Shown here piece after piece: positions 26,317 through 36,583 of a DNA stretch of 64,000 bases; positions within the stretch are counted from its first letter, which is position 1, and every line of letters begins with the position of its first letter. Under the pieces are notes generated by a model that was not told where the DNA came from, searched no databases, and worked only from the letters and a program-made list of their open reading frames with translations. The position numbers and the translations under genes are program-made. Origin of the DNA: UBA9926 sp018645765 (GTDB lineage: Bacteria > Pseudomonadota > Gammaproteobacteria > Pseudomonadales > Azotimanducaceae); assembly GCA_949372755.1 (NCBI GenBank), contig CASIBO010000008.1, forward strand, positions 62,001-126,000, written 5' to 3'.

Positions 26317-28540
26317 ATGCCATTTTTTATGAGACTCGGTCTGCTCTGGTTGCTGAGCGCCTTTTGCTCAGCGTCGTTCGCCAGTATCCCGGCTGGGCGA
26401 ATCAATGCGATCAATGCGCAGTTAGCGGCAGGGCAGTATCAAGCAGCAGAAAAAGCAACTTTAGTTCTACTCGAATCCCAGCAACTCTCAACCGATGATG
26501 TGAACACCTTAGAGGCTCTGGCGAGTGGTTTCACGGCTGCAGGACTTCGTGACCAAGCCGGGACGCTGTTATCCAAAGGCTGCAGAACTGTTAGGTGCAC
26601 CGCAAACCAGCAGTGATCGAGCAACGTTGCTGCGTATTGGTGCGAGCTTGCAAGCTTTAAACCTACGAAGTCAGGCCGCGGGAATTCTGACTCGGGGCAT
26701 TCGAATTACAGGTAAAGATGCAGCCGATAGTTTAAATGCCGCTGGGTTTCAGTCGCTGGGTGATCTTGCCTTTGAAACCGGTGATCTAGAGGCTGCAGAT
26801 TCCGCTTATACCAATTCTGAAACGGCCCTGGAGGCTGATGACCTTCAAGCGCGTGCGGCTTTATTGGTGCGGCAAATTAAGCTCGCAGTCGCCAGCACGG
26901 ATGCCGTTCAAACCCGAGACTACTATAAAGCCTATCAAGGCCTACTCTTACAATTAACGGGTGATACAAGTCTTGCCCGAATGAACTTAAACGTTGCGGC
27001 AAGCCTGATGGCATCTGGCGAGTCAACCTGGGCGCCCGATGTTACGCTGCTCATCGAACAGTCAGCGATGATTGGTTCGGCGGACGCGCAGCTGATGTCC
27101 GAGGTGGAACAAATGCGCGGTCAGGTGGCCGCGCTCTCGGGTCAGCCGGATGCGGCGCTGAAGATGCTCAGGCGCGCACTCGCGGGACTGGGCTCGGACG
27201 CAACGCCTGCTCAAACCTATCGTCTGTATTGGCAGATCGGTAAGCTTCAGGCTGAGGCCGGTGAAATCGATGCGGCATTAAAAAATTACGAGCGCGCCAT
27301 CGCAAATCTAGACCGGATTCGCGGAGAGTTGTTGCAGGGCAGCACCTTGGTGTTTACCGAAAGGGTGCTACCGGTTTATCAAGGCTACATCGAGTTGTTA
27401 TTAGAGAAAGCCAAGGTGCCTGGTCAGGAGGGCAAGTGGTTAGGGCAAGTGCAACAAACCCTAGAAGGCCTTAATGCAGCAGAAATTTTAGATTATTTTG
27501 ACGACAACTGCGTGCTACCTCGCGATGTGATGAGTCTTAGCAACACGGCGGCCGGGACGGCGGTGTTGTACCCGATTACGCTAGGCACGCGTCCCGTACT
27601 GCTCGTGCGAACTGCGAACGGCATCTTCCGATTTGATCTGGCGGTGGGTAACGCCGAACTAAAATCGATGGCGCTGGCTTTTCGCGAGGCCATCACAAAT
27701 CCCGAAACATCCCTGAGCGCTTATCAAGCCCAAGCGAGCGCACTCTTCACGGCGCTTTTAGGGCCTGCTCAGGGCTTGATCGAGCGATCTTCGATTACGA
27801 CGCTGGTCACGGTGCCAAGTGCGTATTTACGGCTTGTGCCCATGGCGGCGCTGCACGATGGCGAAGACTTCCTAGTCAACCGGTATCAGTTAGCCACCAC
27901 TCTTGGGCTGCAATTGACGGAAAATGCGAGCGTTGACAATGTCAACAGCTCGGCTTTTATCGGCGGCGTGTCGGACGCGGTACAAGGGTTTGTTTCCCTG
28001 CCGGGTGTTGAAACCGAACTGGCAGAACTGAAAGGCGCGTTATCTGCAACGCCGCTGCTGAATCGAAATTTTTCAGTCGCCAATGTCTCAAGACGCTTAA
28101 GTTCTGGCAATGACAGCATTGTTCATCTAGCGACGCATGGTTATTTCGATGGTGATCATGCCAATTCATTTCTGTTAGCGCATGATGACAAAATCACGCT
28201 CGATCGGTTGCAAAGCACAGTGGGGGCTCGGCGTTTCACGGGTAATCCCTTAGACCTTTTAGTGCTCAGTGCGTGCGAAACCGCGAAGGGAGACGAGCGG
28301 GCGGCGCTGGGGTTGGCCGGGGTGTCTCTCAAGGCTGGTGCGCGCAGCACGGTGGCATCCCTCTGGCCCATTGCGGACGCGGCAACTGCCATGCTGATGA
28401 AGCGCTTCTATGAAGAATTGCGCGCCGGAAAAAGCAAAGCGGCGGCGCTTCAGTCGGCCCAGCAGATGCTGTTGTCCGACCCCGAATGGGCGCATCCAAA
28501 TTATTGGAGCCCCTACCTACTCATCGGCAATTGGCTCTAG
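26317..28540 (+). CDS. Secreted TPR-CHAT (caspase-like) protein with apparent single-base frameshift
   Basis: Read as one gene, it has a signal peptide (ends SFAS), TPR-like helices, and a C-terminal CHAT domain with HLATHG (His codon 28136) and LSACET (Cys codon 28274), the catalytic pair of this caspase-fold family. The first frame (26317-26616) breaks at an AAA run, 26575-26577. Skipping one base there continues ...LLSKAAELLG in the frame that reads to 28540, so an extra base interrupts an otherwise intact gene of about 740 codons. It could be a sequencing error or a real inactivating or phase-variable lesion. The gene ends 12 bases before the TpsB gene. CHAT proteins beside TpsB and haemagglutinin-type genes may act on the exoprotein (inference). 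Confidence 0.85.
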
Positions 28541-28552
28541 GAGGGGACACGC

Positions 28553-30133
28553 ATGAAACGCATACAAACGATATTAACCACCTGTCTTCTGGCGCTGTCT
28601 TTAATCACCAGCAGTCAGGTTGCAGCTGATAATCAAGATCTTGCTAGTGGTATTGTTCTAAAAGCAGTGACGGTGACCGATGCCACAGTCTTTAGCGAGA
28701 CCGACCTAAACACTGCAATGGCACCTGCGATCGGTAAAACCGTCTATATTGAAGACATCCTAGGGATGGTCGACGCCGTTACCGCGCTTTACGTCGAGGC
28801 CGGCTACATCACCTCTGGCGCTATTCTGCCTAATCAAGATGTTGCTGATGGCCGTATTACGATTGCGGTCGTTGAAGGGCAGCTAAATGGCGTGATCATC
28901 AATAGCGCAGGGCGTTTAAAAACGGCTTTCATTGAGTCTAAGATTAAGGCCACCGCCAGCGGCCCGCTCAATCTTGCGGATTTGCAGAGGGCGATCTCTC
29001 GACTTGAGGCGGAACCAACAATTTCCCATGTGCGGGGCGATTTAAAGCCGGGCGACACGCGGGGCACGTCGATTTTGGATCTTGAAGTCGTCGAAGCCGA
29101 TGCGTTTAAAATTTTGGTTGGCGCCGACAATTACAAAAGCCCCAGTGTGGGTGAGGGCCAAGCCGTTGTCTCGCTTGCACATTTAAACCTGCTGGGCTTC
29201 AACGATCAGCTGAATGTTAGTGCTCAGCGGAGTGATGGCGTGGATGCCATATCGGTTCGCTACGATGTACCCATTTCGATCTTACGATCTCGCCTGGCGG
29301 TCTATCATAGCCAAGGTGACACCTTGGTGGTTGAAGAGCCTTTTGATGAAATTTTTCTCGAAAGCGAGACCGACACGTCCGGGATTCAACTTTCCTCAAC
29401 TTGGCGAGAAGACAATGGGCGGTCTTGGCGAACGAATCTGTCTTGGGAAACCAAGGAGAGCCTCACGACGTTGCTCGGTTTGCCCTTTGACTTTTCGCCC
29501 GGGTCTCGCCTGGGTGTGACCGAAGCCAGTGTGCTCGGCTTCAATGTTGAATATAGCCAGCGCGGCGATGGTATGGGATTCATGCTTCGTGCTGGCTTGC
29601 GTTCAGGCAGCGATGACAAGGGCCAGGGCAATGCAGCCGATGAGGGTGATTTCAGTCTCTATCAGGTGCAAACCCAGTGGATTAAGCGTTTAAACCAAGA
29701 TCCGCTGCAACCCGCGTGGCTGCTCAACTTTAATCTCAATTATCAGGAAACGAGCGACACGTTACCGGCATTTGAACGCATGGGCTTGGGCGGTCATGGC
29801 ACGGTGCGGGGTTTTCGGGAAAATCGTTGGCTAAAAGACTCGGGGCTGACCGCATCGCTGATGCTCAGTGCGCCGCTGCTGGAAGCGGGTAGTCAAAACG
29901 GTATCGCCGTGCGTGCGATGCTGTTTTACGACTACGGTCGAGGGGAGAACTCGGTGGCAGCGCTTAATGTTGATACCGAGGTTTCGCTTAGAAGCGCAGG
30001 CTTTGGGTTAACCGCCGACTATCAAAAATTGAAGTTTCGAATTGAACGCGCGCTGCGCCTGAACAAGAAAGACAAACTCGGCAATGCCTTACAAGACAGC
30101 GGTATCCATGTGGGAGTGACGTATGAACTCTAA
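28553..30133 (+). CDS. TpsB-type two-partner secretion outer-membrane transporter (ShlB/FhaC/HecB family)
   Basis: A 526-residue Omp85-superfamily protein. It has a signal peptide (about 1-25), a POTRA-type region (about 30-180) with a VEGQLNGV motif, then a 16-strand-type barrel whose conserved GHGTVRGFRE motif (VRGF/Y lid-loop signature) lies near the C-terminal third, ending in a YEL strand. It exports the cognate TpsA protein across the outer membrane by recognising its N-terminal TPS domain. A strong AGGAGGGG ribosome site precedes ATG 28553. The TpsA gene overlaps its 3' end by 11 bases, so the pair is translationally coupled. Confidence 0.93.
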   Translation: MKRIQTILTTCLLALSLITSSQVAADNQDLASGIVLKAVTVTDATVFSETDLNTAMAPAIGKTVYIEDILGMVDAVTALYVEAGYITSGAILPNQDVADGRITIAVVEGQLNGVIINSAGRLKTAFIESKIKATASGPLNLADLQRAISRLEAEPTISHVRGDLKPGDTRGTSILDLEVVEADAFKILVGADNYKSPSVGEGQAVVSLAHLNLLGFNDQLNVSAQRSDGVDAISVRYDVPISILRSRLAVYHSQGDTLVVEEPFDEIFLESETDTSGIQLSSTWREDNGRSWRTNLSWETKESLTTLLGLPFDFSPGSRLGVTEASVLGFNVEYSQRGDGMGFMLRAGLRSGSDDKGQGNAADEGDFSLYQVQTQWIKRLNQDPLQPAWLLNFNLNYQETSDTLPAFERMGLGGHGTVRGFRENRWLKDSGLTASLMLSAPLLEAGSQNGIAVRAMLFYDYGRGENSVAALNVDTEVSLRSAGFGLTADYQKLKFRIERALRLNKKDKLGNALQDSGIHVGVTYEL

Positions 30134-32519
30134 AATGACTTTTCGATCGATCGCCTATTCGGCAACGTGTTCTGCTTGGTTGCTTGCCAGTTCAGCGGTT
30201 ATCGCCGATATCACGCTTCAGGAAACGGGCGAAACCTTAACCGGGGACATGACCATCAGCCAAGAGATGGGGCTGACCCAAGGTACAAACTTGTTGCACA
30301 CCTTTTTAGCTTTTAACGTTGATCCGGGTGAATCAGCGACCTTTACGGGTAGCAATGCCATTACTAATATTGTTGCGCGGGTAAGTGGTGATGGGGCCTC
30401 CCAAATCGATGGGTTATTACGCTCAACCATTACCGATGCGAACTTGTTCCTGATTAATCCCAACGGGGTTGCGTTTGGGGCGGGCGCCAGTATTGATATT
30501 AACGGCAGCCTGCACATCTCAACAGCGGACAGCATTGTCTTCGGGGATGATTCCAGGCTGTTGGTGTCGGACACCGGTGCCAGTGGCTTTACCGCTGCGG
30601 CGCCATCGGCCTTTGGTTTTTCAGGGGTTGGGGCTGGCATCACCTTCGACGGCACGATGATTTCAACCCTCAACACGGATCGCGCGGCAGGCCTTTCCCT
30701 AGTGGGCGGTGATATTACGTTGTCTGAGAGCTCGATTACGTTTGCCGGTGGCACCATTGACCTGATTGCGACCCAGGGCGAGCAGGATGTGGCCATCACG
30801 ATGGCAGATCGCAGCTTTGACAACACGGCCCTAGGCGCGATTACGATTACCAATGCAGAATTCGTGGCCGGCAAGGTTGATCTGGACGTCAGTGGCGATG
30901 CGGCAGGGCAGTTATCGCTTGCCGGCGCCAACGTGACCTTAGAGCGCGCGTTCGTGTTTTCCGATACCGAAGGCACCGGCACCGGTGGCGCCATTAATGT
31001 GCTTGCGACCGAGGCGTTAACGTTAATCGAGGGTGCGCGGATTACCACCGATACCACAGGTGGCGGCGCGGGCGGTGACCTGGTCATCCTGGCTGGCGAT
31101 GTGTCGCTATCGGGCACCAACACAGCACTTGCCGCAAGTACGATTTCGGCTGGAGGCATTGCCGGCAGCATTGACGTGACAGCCAATAGTATTGACATCC
31201 TTGACGGCGCTCAGGTGAGCTCGGTAACCAGTACGGCCAGTCCGGGCGGTGATATTACCCTCAACACCGGTGATTTAACGATGGCGTCTGGTGGCCAAAT
31301 CTCGGGGCAAGCAACCTCGCGCGGGCAAGGCGCTGATGTGGTCATTAACGCAACCGAATCAATTGTCATTGATGCCACCGGTACCAACCCAGGCGAAGAG
31401 ACTGGGATCCGGGTCGACAGCATTAATTTCTTACCGTTCTTCGTGGGCGGGGATGCGGGCGATATTGTCATTACAGCCCCCAGCTTAACGCTAAAGGGCA
31501 GTGCGGTGATTGCAGCGCAAGCGTCCTTGCCCAGTTCAGGCGCACCTGGCGCCATCACGTTGAATGTCGAGCAACTGGCAATTGAAGGCGGTAGCTCTGT
31601 TTCAACCTTATCGAGCGCAAGTGCCGATGCGGGCGCAATCTCCGTTAATGCGAGCACCGTATCCCTTATCGGCGCGGGTTCTGGGTTTAACTCAACCACG
31701 CGGCGAAGCGGTGGGGGCGGCAGCATTGTCGTTATGGCCGATAATTTCACGATGAGCGGCGGCGCAACGGCAGATACCTCGACAGAAGGCGCTGGGGCTG
31801 CCGGTAATATCAGTATTGATGTCACGGGTTCGGTCAACTTGACGGATGCGAGCTCTGAACTTGCCAGTCGGTCAAGCGGTGAAGGCAGGGGAGGTAATAT
31901 CAGTGTCTCGGGTGAATCCTTAACGTTTAGTAACAACGGCGTGCTGTCGGTCACCGCAAGTGGCGCCGGAGACGCCGGTAACATCAGCCTTATGGCCCTG
32001 AACCGGCTGGAAGTATTGGATGGCGCGCAGGTTCAAACCAATGCTGAAAACTCGGGTGGGGGTAATATTGATGTTGCGGTCATCGATACCATCTATTTGC
32101 GCAACGGTACCCTGACGGCTTCCGCTGGTGGCGCTGAGGGCAGTAGCAACGGCGGTAATATCAACATCGACCCCAGATTCCTGATTTTAGACAACGCAAG
32201 CATTGTGGCCCAGGCGGTTGCAGGCAATGGCGGTGTGATCGAATTGGTCGCAGACAACTATATCGCCGACATTAACAGCTTCTTGGATGCCTCTAGCGAG
32301 CTTGGGAATGATGGCGAGGTGCGCATTACAACACCTTATAACTCCATCTCTGGCGTTTTAGGCACGCTCAACGCGAACTTCGATGCGGTGGCGCAGATCG
32401 CAACCGATGCGTGCTCCGCGCGTAATTTAGAGCAGCGTAGCAGCCTGATCGTTGAGCAGAAACGCGGCAACCTTAATGCGCCGGGTGATTTAAGGCCGAT
32501 TCAGGGCGAAGAGTGCTAG
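30123..32519 (+). CDS. TpsA-type exoprotein with filamentous-haemagglutinin N-terminal TPS domain
   Basis: A 798-residue exoprotein. Signal peptide about 1-29, then a TPS secretion domain with NLFLINPNGVAFGAGASIDI (conserved NPNG motif), then repetitive Gly/Ala/Ser/Thr-rich beta-helix units with recurrent GNI and GGxIxV patterns to near the end. A short tail has two Cys and the SSLIVEQKRGNL segment seen in cyanobacterial-type haemagglutinins. It is far shorter than FhaB or CdiA and has no toxin-like C-terminal domain or downstream immunity gene. An adhesin or matrix role is more likely than contact-dependent inhibition. It is exported by the TpsB at 28553. Confidence 0.92.
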   Translation: MNSKMTFRSIAYSATCSAWLLASSAVIADITLQETGETLTGDMTISQEMGLTQGTNLLHTFLAFNVDPGESATFTGSNAITNIVARVSGDGASQIDGLLRSTITDANLFLINPNGVAFGAGASIDINGSLHISTADSIVFGDDSRLLVSDTGASGFTAAAPSAFGFSGVGAGITFDGTMISTLNTDRAAGLSLVGGDITLSESSITFAGGTIDLIATQGEQDVAITMADRSFDNTALGAITITNAEFVAGKVDLDVSGDAAGQLSLAGANVTLERAFVFSDTEGTGTGGAINVLATEALTLIEGARITTDTTGGGAGGDLVILAGDVSLSGTNTALAASTISAGGIAGSIDVTANSIDILDGAQVSSVTSTASPGGDITLNTGDLTMASGGQISGQATSRGQGADVVINATESIVIDATGTNPGEETGIRVDSINFLPFFVGGDAGDIVITAPSLTLKGSAVIAAQASLPSSGAPGAITLNVEQLAIEGGSSVSTLSSASADAGAISVNASTVSLIGAGSGFNSTTRRSGGGGSIVVMADNFTMSGGATADTSTEGAGAAGNISIDVTGSVNLTDASSELASRSSGEGRGGNISVSGESLTFSNNGVLSVTASGAGDAGNISLMALNRLEVLDGAQVQTNAENSGGGNIDVAVIDTIYLRNGTLTASAGGAEGSSNGGNINIDPRFLILDNASIVAQAVAGNGGVIELVADNYIADINSFLDASSELGNDGEVRITTPYNSISGVLGTLNANFDAVAQIATDACSARNLEQRSSLIVEQKRGNLNAPGDLRPIQGEEC

Positions 32520-32753
32520 CTGGATAGACCTTGCTCTCAAAGGGTGGTTAAAAGCTGCGAAGCCTCTTAGCAGTGAACGAAAAAAGATCTATAGGCTTCA
32601 ATTGCGCGTGATCAGTGTCTTCATGGCTTAATTTAAAGCGAGCGGTGGTGGTCGCTAAGCCGCCAAGCCCTTCCGAGCACAGTTCCTAGAGTGCATTAAC
32701 ACCTAAGGACTTTTATTCTATGCCAGCCTACCCGATCAGATTGAGACATTGGA

Positions 32754-35513
32754 GTGAACGCTATCAACAAGCCGACTAAGCCGATTGGGATTAAAAGCCA
32801 ACTAAAGGTCTTATTGGGATTAACGGTATTAATTGGCAGTTTTTTTTCCTCAGCTGTCTCCGCGGCCGATGCTTTCGAGCCAAACGATGCGCTGAGTCAA
32901 GCCACGCTATTGGTGGTTGGTAACCCTAATCCGCAGCCACATACTTTAGATCCTGACAAGGACGTTGACTGGTTCAGGTTTAATGCACAGTTTTTCGAAG
33001 TCTATGACATCAGGACACTTGGGCTCGGCGCAACAGTTGACCTTGCTATTGAGGTTTTCGATGAGAATGGTGATCGCGTTGGTGAAGTTGAAGACTCCGG
33101 TTTTAAAGGCGAGGCAGAGGCGTTTTCTTTTCGTGCACCGTCAACTGGTACATTTTACCTCAAGGTATATGACTATTATTGTATTAATGGTGGTGATGGC
33201 TGCGCCGCGCCAAGAGGCGATGAAGCAGCCTATAGCATTCTGATCTTTATACCTATCGGCGCAGTGGGTGGCGCTGATTTGGCGATCGTTCATGAATCTG
33301 CGACGGAGGGTGTTGTAGGGACCCCATTCTCACTTGGTATTGAAGTGACAAATAATGGCGGCCAAGAAGAAGACGACACAGCGGACAACCTCTTAATCCT
33401 TACCTATTCTGAGCCGCAATTGCCAAAGCCTGCAAGCCTGCCTGAAGGATGCGAGGGCGAGGTAGGGCTCGTGATGTGTACTAAAGACCAGTTGGTCGCC
33501 GAGGATCGTTTTGGTTACACCCTCAATTTTGAATTTTCGGATGTTGGCAAAGTTCGGTTCACCAGCACCGTGGCCGCCTTCGAAAATCCAGATTACACCC
33601 TGCAGCAAGCGGATGATCAGTGGTCAAATAATGTCGTTGACGAGGTCGTGACTATTAGCGAGGGCTCGGGCGGCGGCATTACGGATAGCGATAATGATGG
33701 TGAACCCGATAGCACTGATAACTGTCCCAATACCGCTAATGCAAACCAAACAGACACCGATAACGATGACGAGGGCGATGCCTGCGATAAGGACGATGAT
33801 GGGGATGACATTGCGGATAGCGCCGACAATTGTCCCCTGATCAAAAACACAAACCAAACCAATACGGATGATGACAGCAAGGGTGATGCCTGCGACACCG
33901 ACGATGATGACGACGCGTTGCTCGACGGCGCGGACAATTGTCCCCTGATTGCTAACGCTGGCCAAGCTAACAACGATGATGATGCGAACGGCGACGCGTG
34001 TGATGCCGACGATGATAACGACGCAATACTGGATGAGGTGGACAATTGCACCTTGATTGCGAATGCGGAACAGGCGGATGCGGATCTTGATGGAGATGGG
34101 AATGCGTGTGACACAGACATTGATGGCGACCAGGTGCTCAACAATGTCGACAATTGCCCGCTGATTGAAAACCAAAATCAAGCCGATGAGGACCTTGATG
34201 GGGATGGCGATGCGTGTGATGCCGATATTGACGATGACCAGGTGTTCAACGACGCCGACAATTGCCCCTTTGACCCGAATACCGATCAAGCTGATTTAGA
34301 TAAAGACAATACGGGCGACGCGTGTGATGCCGATATCGACGGCGATGCTGTGCTCAATGGGGATGACAACTGCAAGCTGATCGTGAATGCGGATCAAGCC
34401 GATGAAGATGAGGATGGGCTCGGGGATGCGTGTGATGAGAATAGCGCCCTCGACAGTGACGAGGACGGAATAAACGACGATCTGGACAATTGCCCGAATG
34501 ATGCCAATGCCGATCAAGCGGATGCGGATAATGATGGTGTGGGCGATATTTGTGATACCAGTCCAAATGATTCCGATGATGACGGCATTGATGATGATGT
34601 AGACAACTGCCCATTAGTTGATAACAGCGATCAGTTTGATTTTGATGATGATGCGGTGGGGGATGCCTGTGATGCTGATGCCGATGGTGACTCGATTGGT
34701 GATGCGGAGGATTTGTTTCCCTTTGACGCGAGAGGGGGGCTGGACGCGGACAATGATGGTATGGCCGATGAATGGGAGGCGCTCAACGGTTTAGATAGTG
34801 TGGATGCCGCTGATGCGAGCTCGGATGCGGACGGTGATGGGTTAACAGCGCTCGAGGAGTTTGAGGGCGAAACCGACCCCAACCAGTCGGATCTGCTGGC
34901 CCAGAGTCTTACGTTTGAGGCGCCGAAATTCTTGGTGATCGGTCAAGCCGCAACGATCAAGCTTTTTTACGTCGCGGCAGATGGTCAAAGCACCACGGGA
35001 CTTGCATTTAGAGTGCATTACGATAAAGCGGTCCTAAACGGCTTGATTGGTGATTATTTCTCAGTGTTTCAAGAGGGTGGGATCCGCCTTGGCGGGGTGG
35101 CATTCGACGATATCGAAGATCTCGACAATGACCCGCTTACCGACACCTATGAGGTGTTCGCGTGGTCTGATCTATCAGGTGCTTGGCCGAATACAGCAGA
35201 CGCGACCGCGACGCTGTTATCCGGTACGGTCACACCGAATGAGACTGTCACGAGCGTCCGTGTTGGGCTTTCCGCGGTTTCGGCCGCAACCGGTTATGTG
35301 CTTGACCTTGATCAACTGAGTCTTTCGGTTGGGCGCGTCTCGTTAGATATCGATGGTAATGGTAAAGCCGAAGCGCTGACAGATGGCTTGCTGGTTATTC
35401 GATACTTGTTTGGATTTCGGGGCGAAAGCTTAACTGCGGGCGCCGTGGCCTCTGATGCCCAGCGGCGTGCGCCGGAAGACATTGAAGCGTTTATTAGCGC
35501 ATTAATCCCTTAG
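32754..35513 (+). CDS. Secreted calcium-repeat protein with both cohesin-like and dockerin-like domains
   Basis: A 919-residue protein starting at GTG 32754 (weak GAGAC site). Order: signal peptide ending VSAADA (about 1-38), a PPC-like beta domain (about 42-165), a CARDB/DUF11-like domain (about 170-300), about eleven thrombospondin-type-3 calcium repeats (about 305-710) with the spacing DNCP...DxDxDGxGDxCD, a cohesin-like domain (about 720-860) with FRVHYDKAVLNG, and one terminal dockerin-like module (865-919). The cohesin-like part resembles the N-terminal domain of the 22117 protein. Carrying both partner-type domains would allow chaining of subunits (inference). The 32520-32753 gap before it shows no gene. 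Confidence 0.85.
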   Translation: MNAINKPTKPIGIKSQLKVLLGLTVLIGSFFSSAVSAADAFEPNDALSQATLLVVGNPNPQPHTLDPDKDVDWFRFNAQFFEVYDIRTLGLGATVDLAIEVFDENGDRVGEVEDSGFKGEAEAFSFRAPSTGTFYLKVYDYYCINGGDGCAAPRGDEAAYSILIFIPIGAVGGADLAIVHESATEGVVGTPFSLGIEVTNNGGQEEDDTADNLLILTYSEPQLPKPASLPEGCEGEVGLVMCTKDQLVAEDRFGYTLNFEFSDVGKVRFTSTVAAFENPDYTLQQADDQWSNNVVDEVVTISEGSGGGITDSDNDGEPDSTDNCPNTANANQTDTDNDDEGDACDKDDDGDDIADSADNCPLIKNTNQTNTDDDSKGDACDTDDDDDALLDGADNCPLIANAGQANNDDDANGDACDADDDNDAILDEVDNCTLIANAEQADADLDGDGNACDTDIDGDQVLNNVDNCPLIENQNQADEDLDGDGDACDADIDDDQVFNDADNCPFDPNTDQADLDKDNTGDACDADIDGDAVLNGDDNCKLIVNADQADEDEDGLGDACDENSALDSDEDGINDDLDNCPNDANADQADADNDGVGDICDTSPNDSDDDGIDDDVDNCPLVDNSDQFDFDDDAVGDACDADADGDSIGDAEDLFPFDARGGLDADNDGMADEWEALNGLDSVDAADASSDADGDGLTALEEFEGETDPNQSDLLAQSLTFEAPKFLVIGQAATIKLFYVAADGQSTTGLAFRVHYDKAVLNGLIGDYFSVFQEGGIRLGGVAFDDIEDLDNDPLTDTYEVFAWSDLSGAWPNTADATATLLSGTVTPNETVTSVRVGLSAVSAATGYVLDLDQLSLSVGRVSLDIDGNGKAEALTDGLLVIRYLFGFRGESLTAGAVASDAQRRAPEDIEAFISALIP
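35346..35510 (+). repeat. Single dockerin-like LTDGLL module (cohesin/dockerin-like protein)
   Basis: The acidic loop DIDGNGKAEA is followed by LTDGLLVIRYLFGF and the GAVASDAQR segment, placed at the very C-terminus directly after the cohesin-like domain. Confidence 0.78.
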
Positions 35514-35605
35514 CTATATAAATCAATGCCTTGCGAAATAAATAACAAGTTATTTGTCTTATGGGACATGGCGTTTTATAGCTTATAGCGTGGCTTTCTG
35601 GGTCT

Positions 35606-35631
35606 AATCATTTATTATTAAGGTAATGATT
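35606..35631. promoter_or_regulatory. Small inverted repeat upstream of the giant LRR gene
   Basis: AATCATT (35606-35612) and AATGATT (35625-35631) flank an AT-rich TATTATTAAGG spacer 20 bases before the ATG at 35651. It could be an operator or part of an AT-rich promoter. The ribosome site is weak. The support is only the symmetry and position. Confidence 0.25.
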
Positions 35632-35650
35632 TTCGACTGAGTTTGTTGCC

Positions 35651-36583
35651 ATGATTAGAATTCTAGTTCTAACCGCATTGTCTCTCGTGGCCTTTAATCT
35701 TTATGCGACAGACACCGATGGCGACGGGGTGGATGATCTTCAAGATGCTTATCCAAGTGATGCCGCCAAACAATACCTGCCTATAGCGGAGGCGCTCTCA
35801 AAAATAGAAGACCAAAGCCTTCGTAATTGCCTGACGAATCAAACCCAGAATCACGTGACGGCGGGTGAGCTCACTCGGTTAGACTGCCGATATCAAAACT
35901 GTAGCCACGCTGAACGGCCTTGAGAACTTCTCACGGATTTCGGAGCTCGAGACTCTGACGGGTCCAAGCTTTGGTGATTTGTCACCCTTAGCGCATTTGC
36001 TGGATCTTGAACGATTGCAACTGCAAATGGGGCGATCGGATTGATCGCAGATCTATCGCCCCTGCAAGGCCTCATGCAGCTATGGCTGACCTTGATGTCG
36101 CGGGCCATCGACTGTCTGACCTTACCCCGATCGCCGATAAGCCGCTAACGCGCCTCAGGATCAAGTACGACTCGGGTCAACGACCTTTCTGTGCTACCAG
36201 AAAATCTGCTACTCACGTCAGTTAGATTTGTCTGGAACTCGCTCATCACGAGACCTTTCAGCTTCAACGCTTGCCTTTGCACCGAACCTGCAACACCTAA
36301 ACATTCAGGAGTCTCAGAGCTCACCAACATTGATTCGGTGTTCAACTTGCAATCCTTAAATACGTCTTGATCGCAAGTAGCAATAAGATTGATGTGGTGA
36401 ACATTCCTGATACCTTTCGCAGGAACTGGCTTTCCAACAGCTTGATTTAGCGTACAACGACCCTTACGAGCATTACGGGCCTTGTGAACCTTGGAACATT
36501 AGAGCATCTAGACATTCGCAGTCCTCGCCTGGCGGATCTTTCATTGTTGCCGGAAGGCTTCTCAGATTGCAGAAACCTATCCA
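35651..36583 (+). pseudogene. 5' part of the giant LRR gene, broken by many frame changes
   Basis: ATG 35651 opens a frame with a signal peptide (ends NLYA), a calcium repeat with DAYP, and the ALxxxxDxxLxxC start of an LRR block. From about 35895 the recognisable LRR coding jumps frame at roughly 35895, 36030, 36085, 36170, 36215, 36320, 36357, twice near 36440-36455, and 36560-36585. Between the jumps LRR-like peptides are clear (for example DLSPLAHLLDLERL and LNIQESQ). It then joins the open frame of the giant protein. This is one gene whose start is either decayed or badly sequenced. If the lesion is real, the long ORF downstream has lost its signal peptide. Confidence 0.8.

Noticed and set aside
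26525..28540. CHAT protein starting at 26525 as a complete cytoplasmic gene
   Set aside because: The first residues are non-homologous read-through of the other frame and no ribosome site is present; joining to the 26317 frame gives a signal peptide and continuous TPRs.
30218..31984. Long minus-strand frames opposite the TpsA gene
   Set aside because: Pro/Ala/Ser-rich antisense shadows of a Gly/Thr/Ala-rich repeat protein; no start signals or domains.
30123..32519. Contact-dependent inhibition (CdiA/CdiI) system
   Set aside because: The exoprotein is only 798 aa with no toxin-like C-terminus and no small immunity gene follows.
33680..34730. Regular short repeats resembling a CRISPR array
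   Set aside because: They are codon-level repeats of calcium-binding segments in an open frame, with no constant repeat or unique spacers of fixed length.
36007..36225. Independent 72-codon gene
   Set aside because: Its middle encodes LRR residues that continue neighbouring frames; it is a fragment of the frameshifted giant gene.
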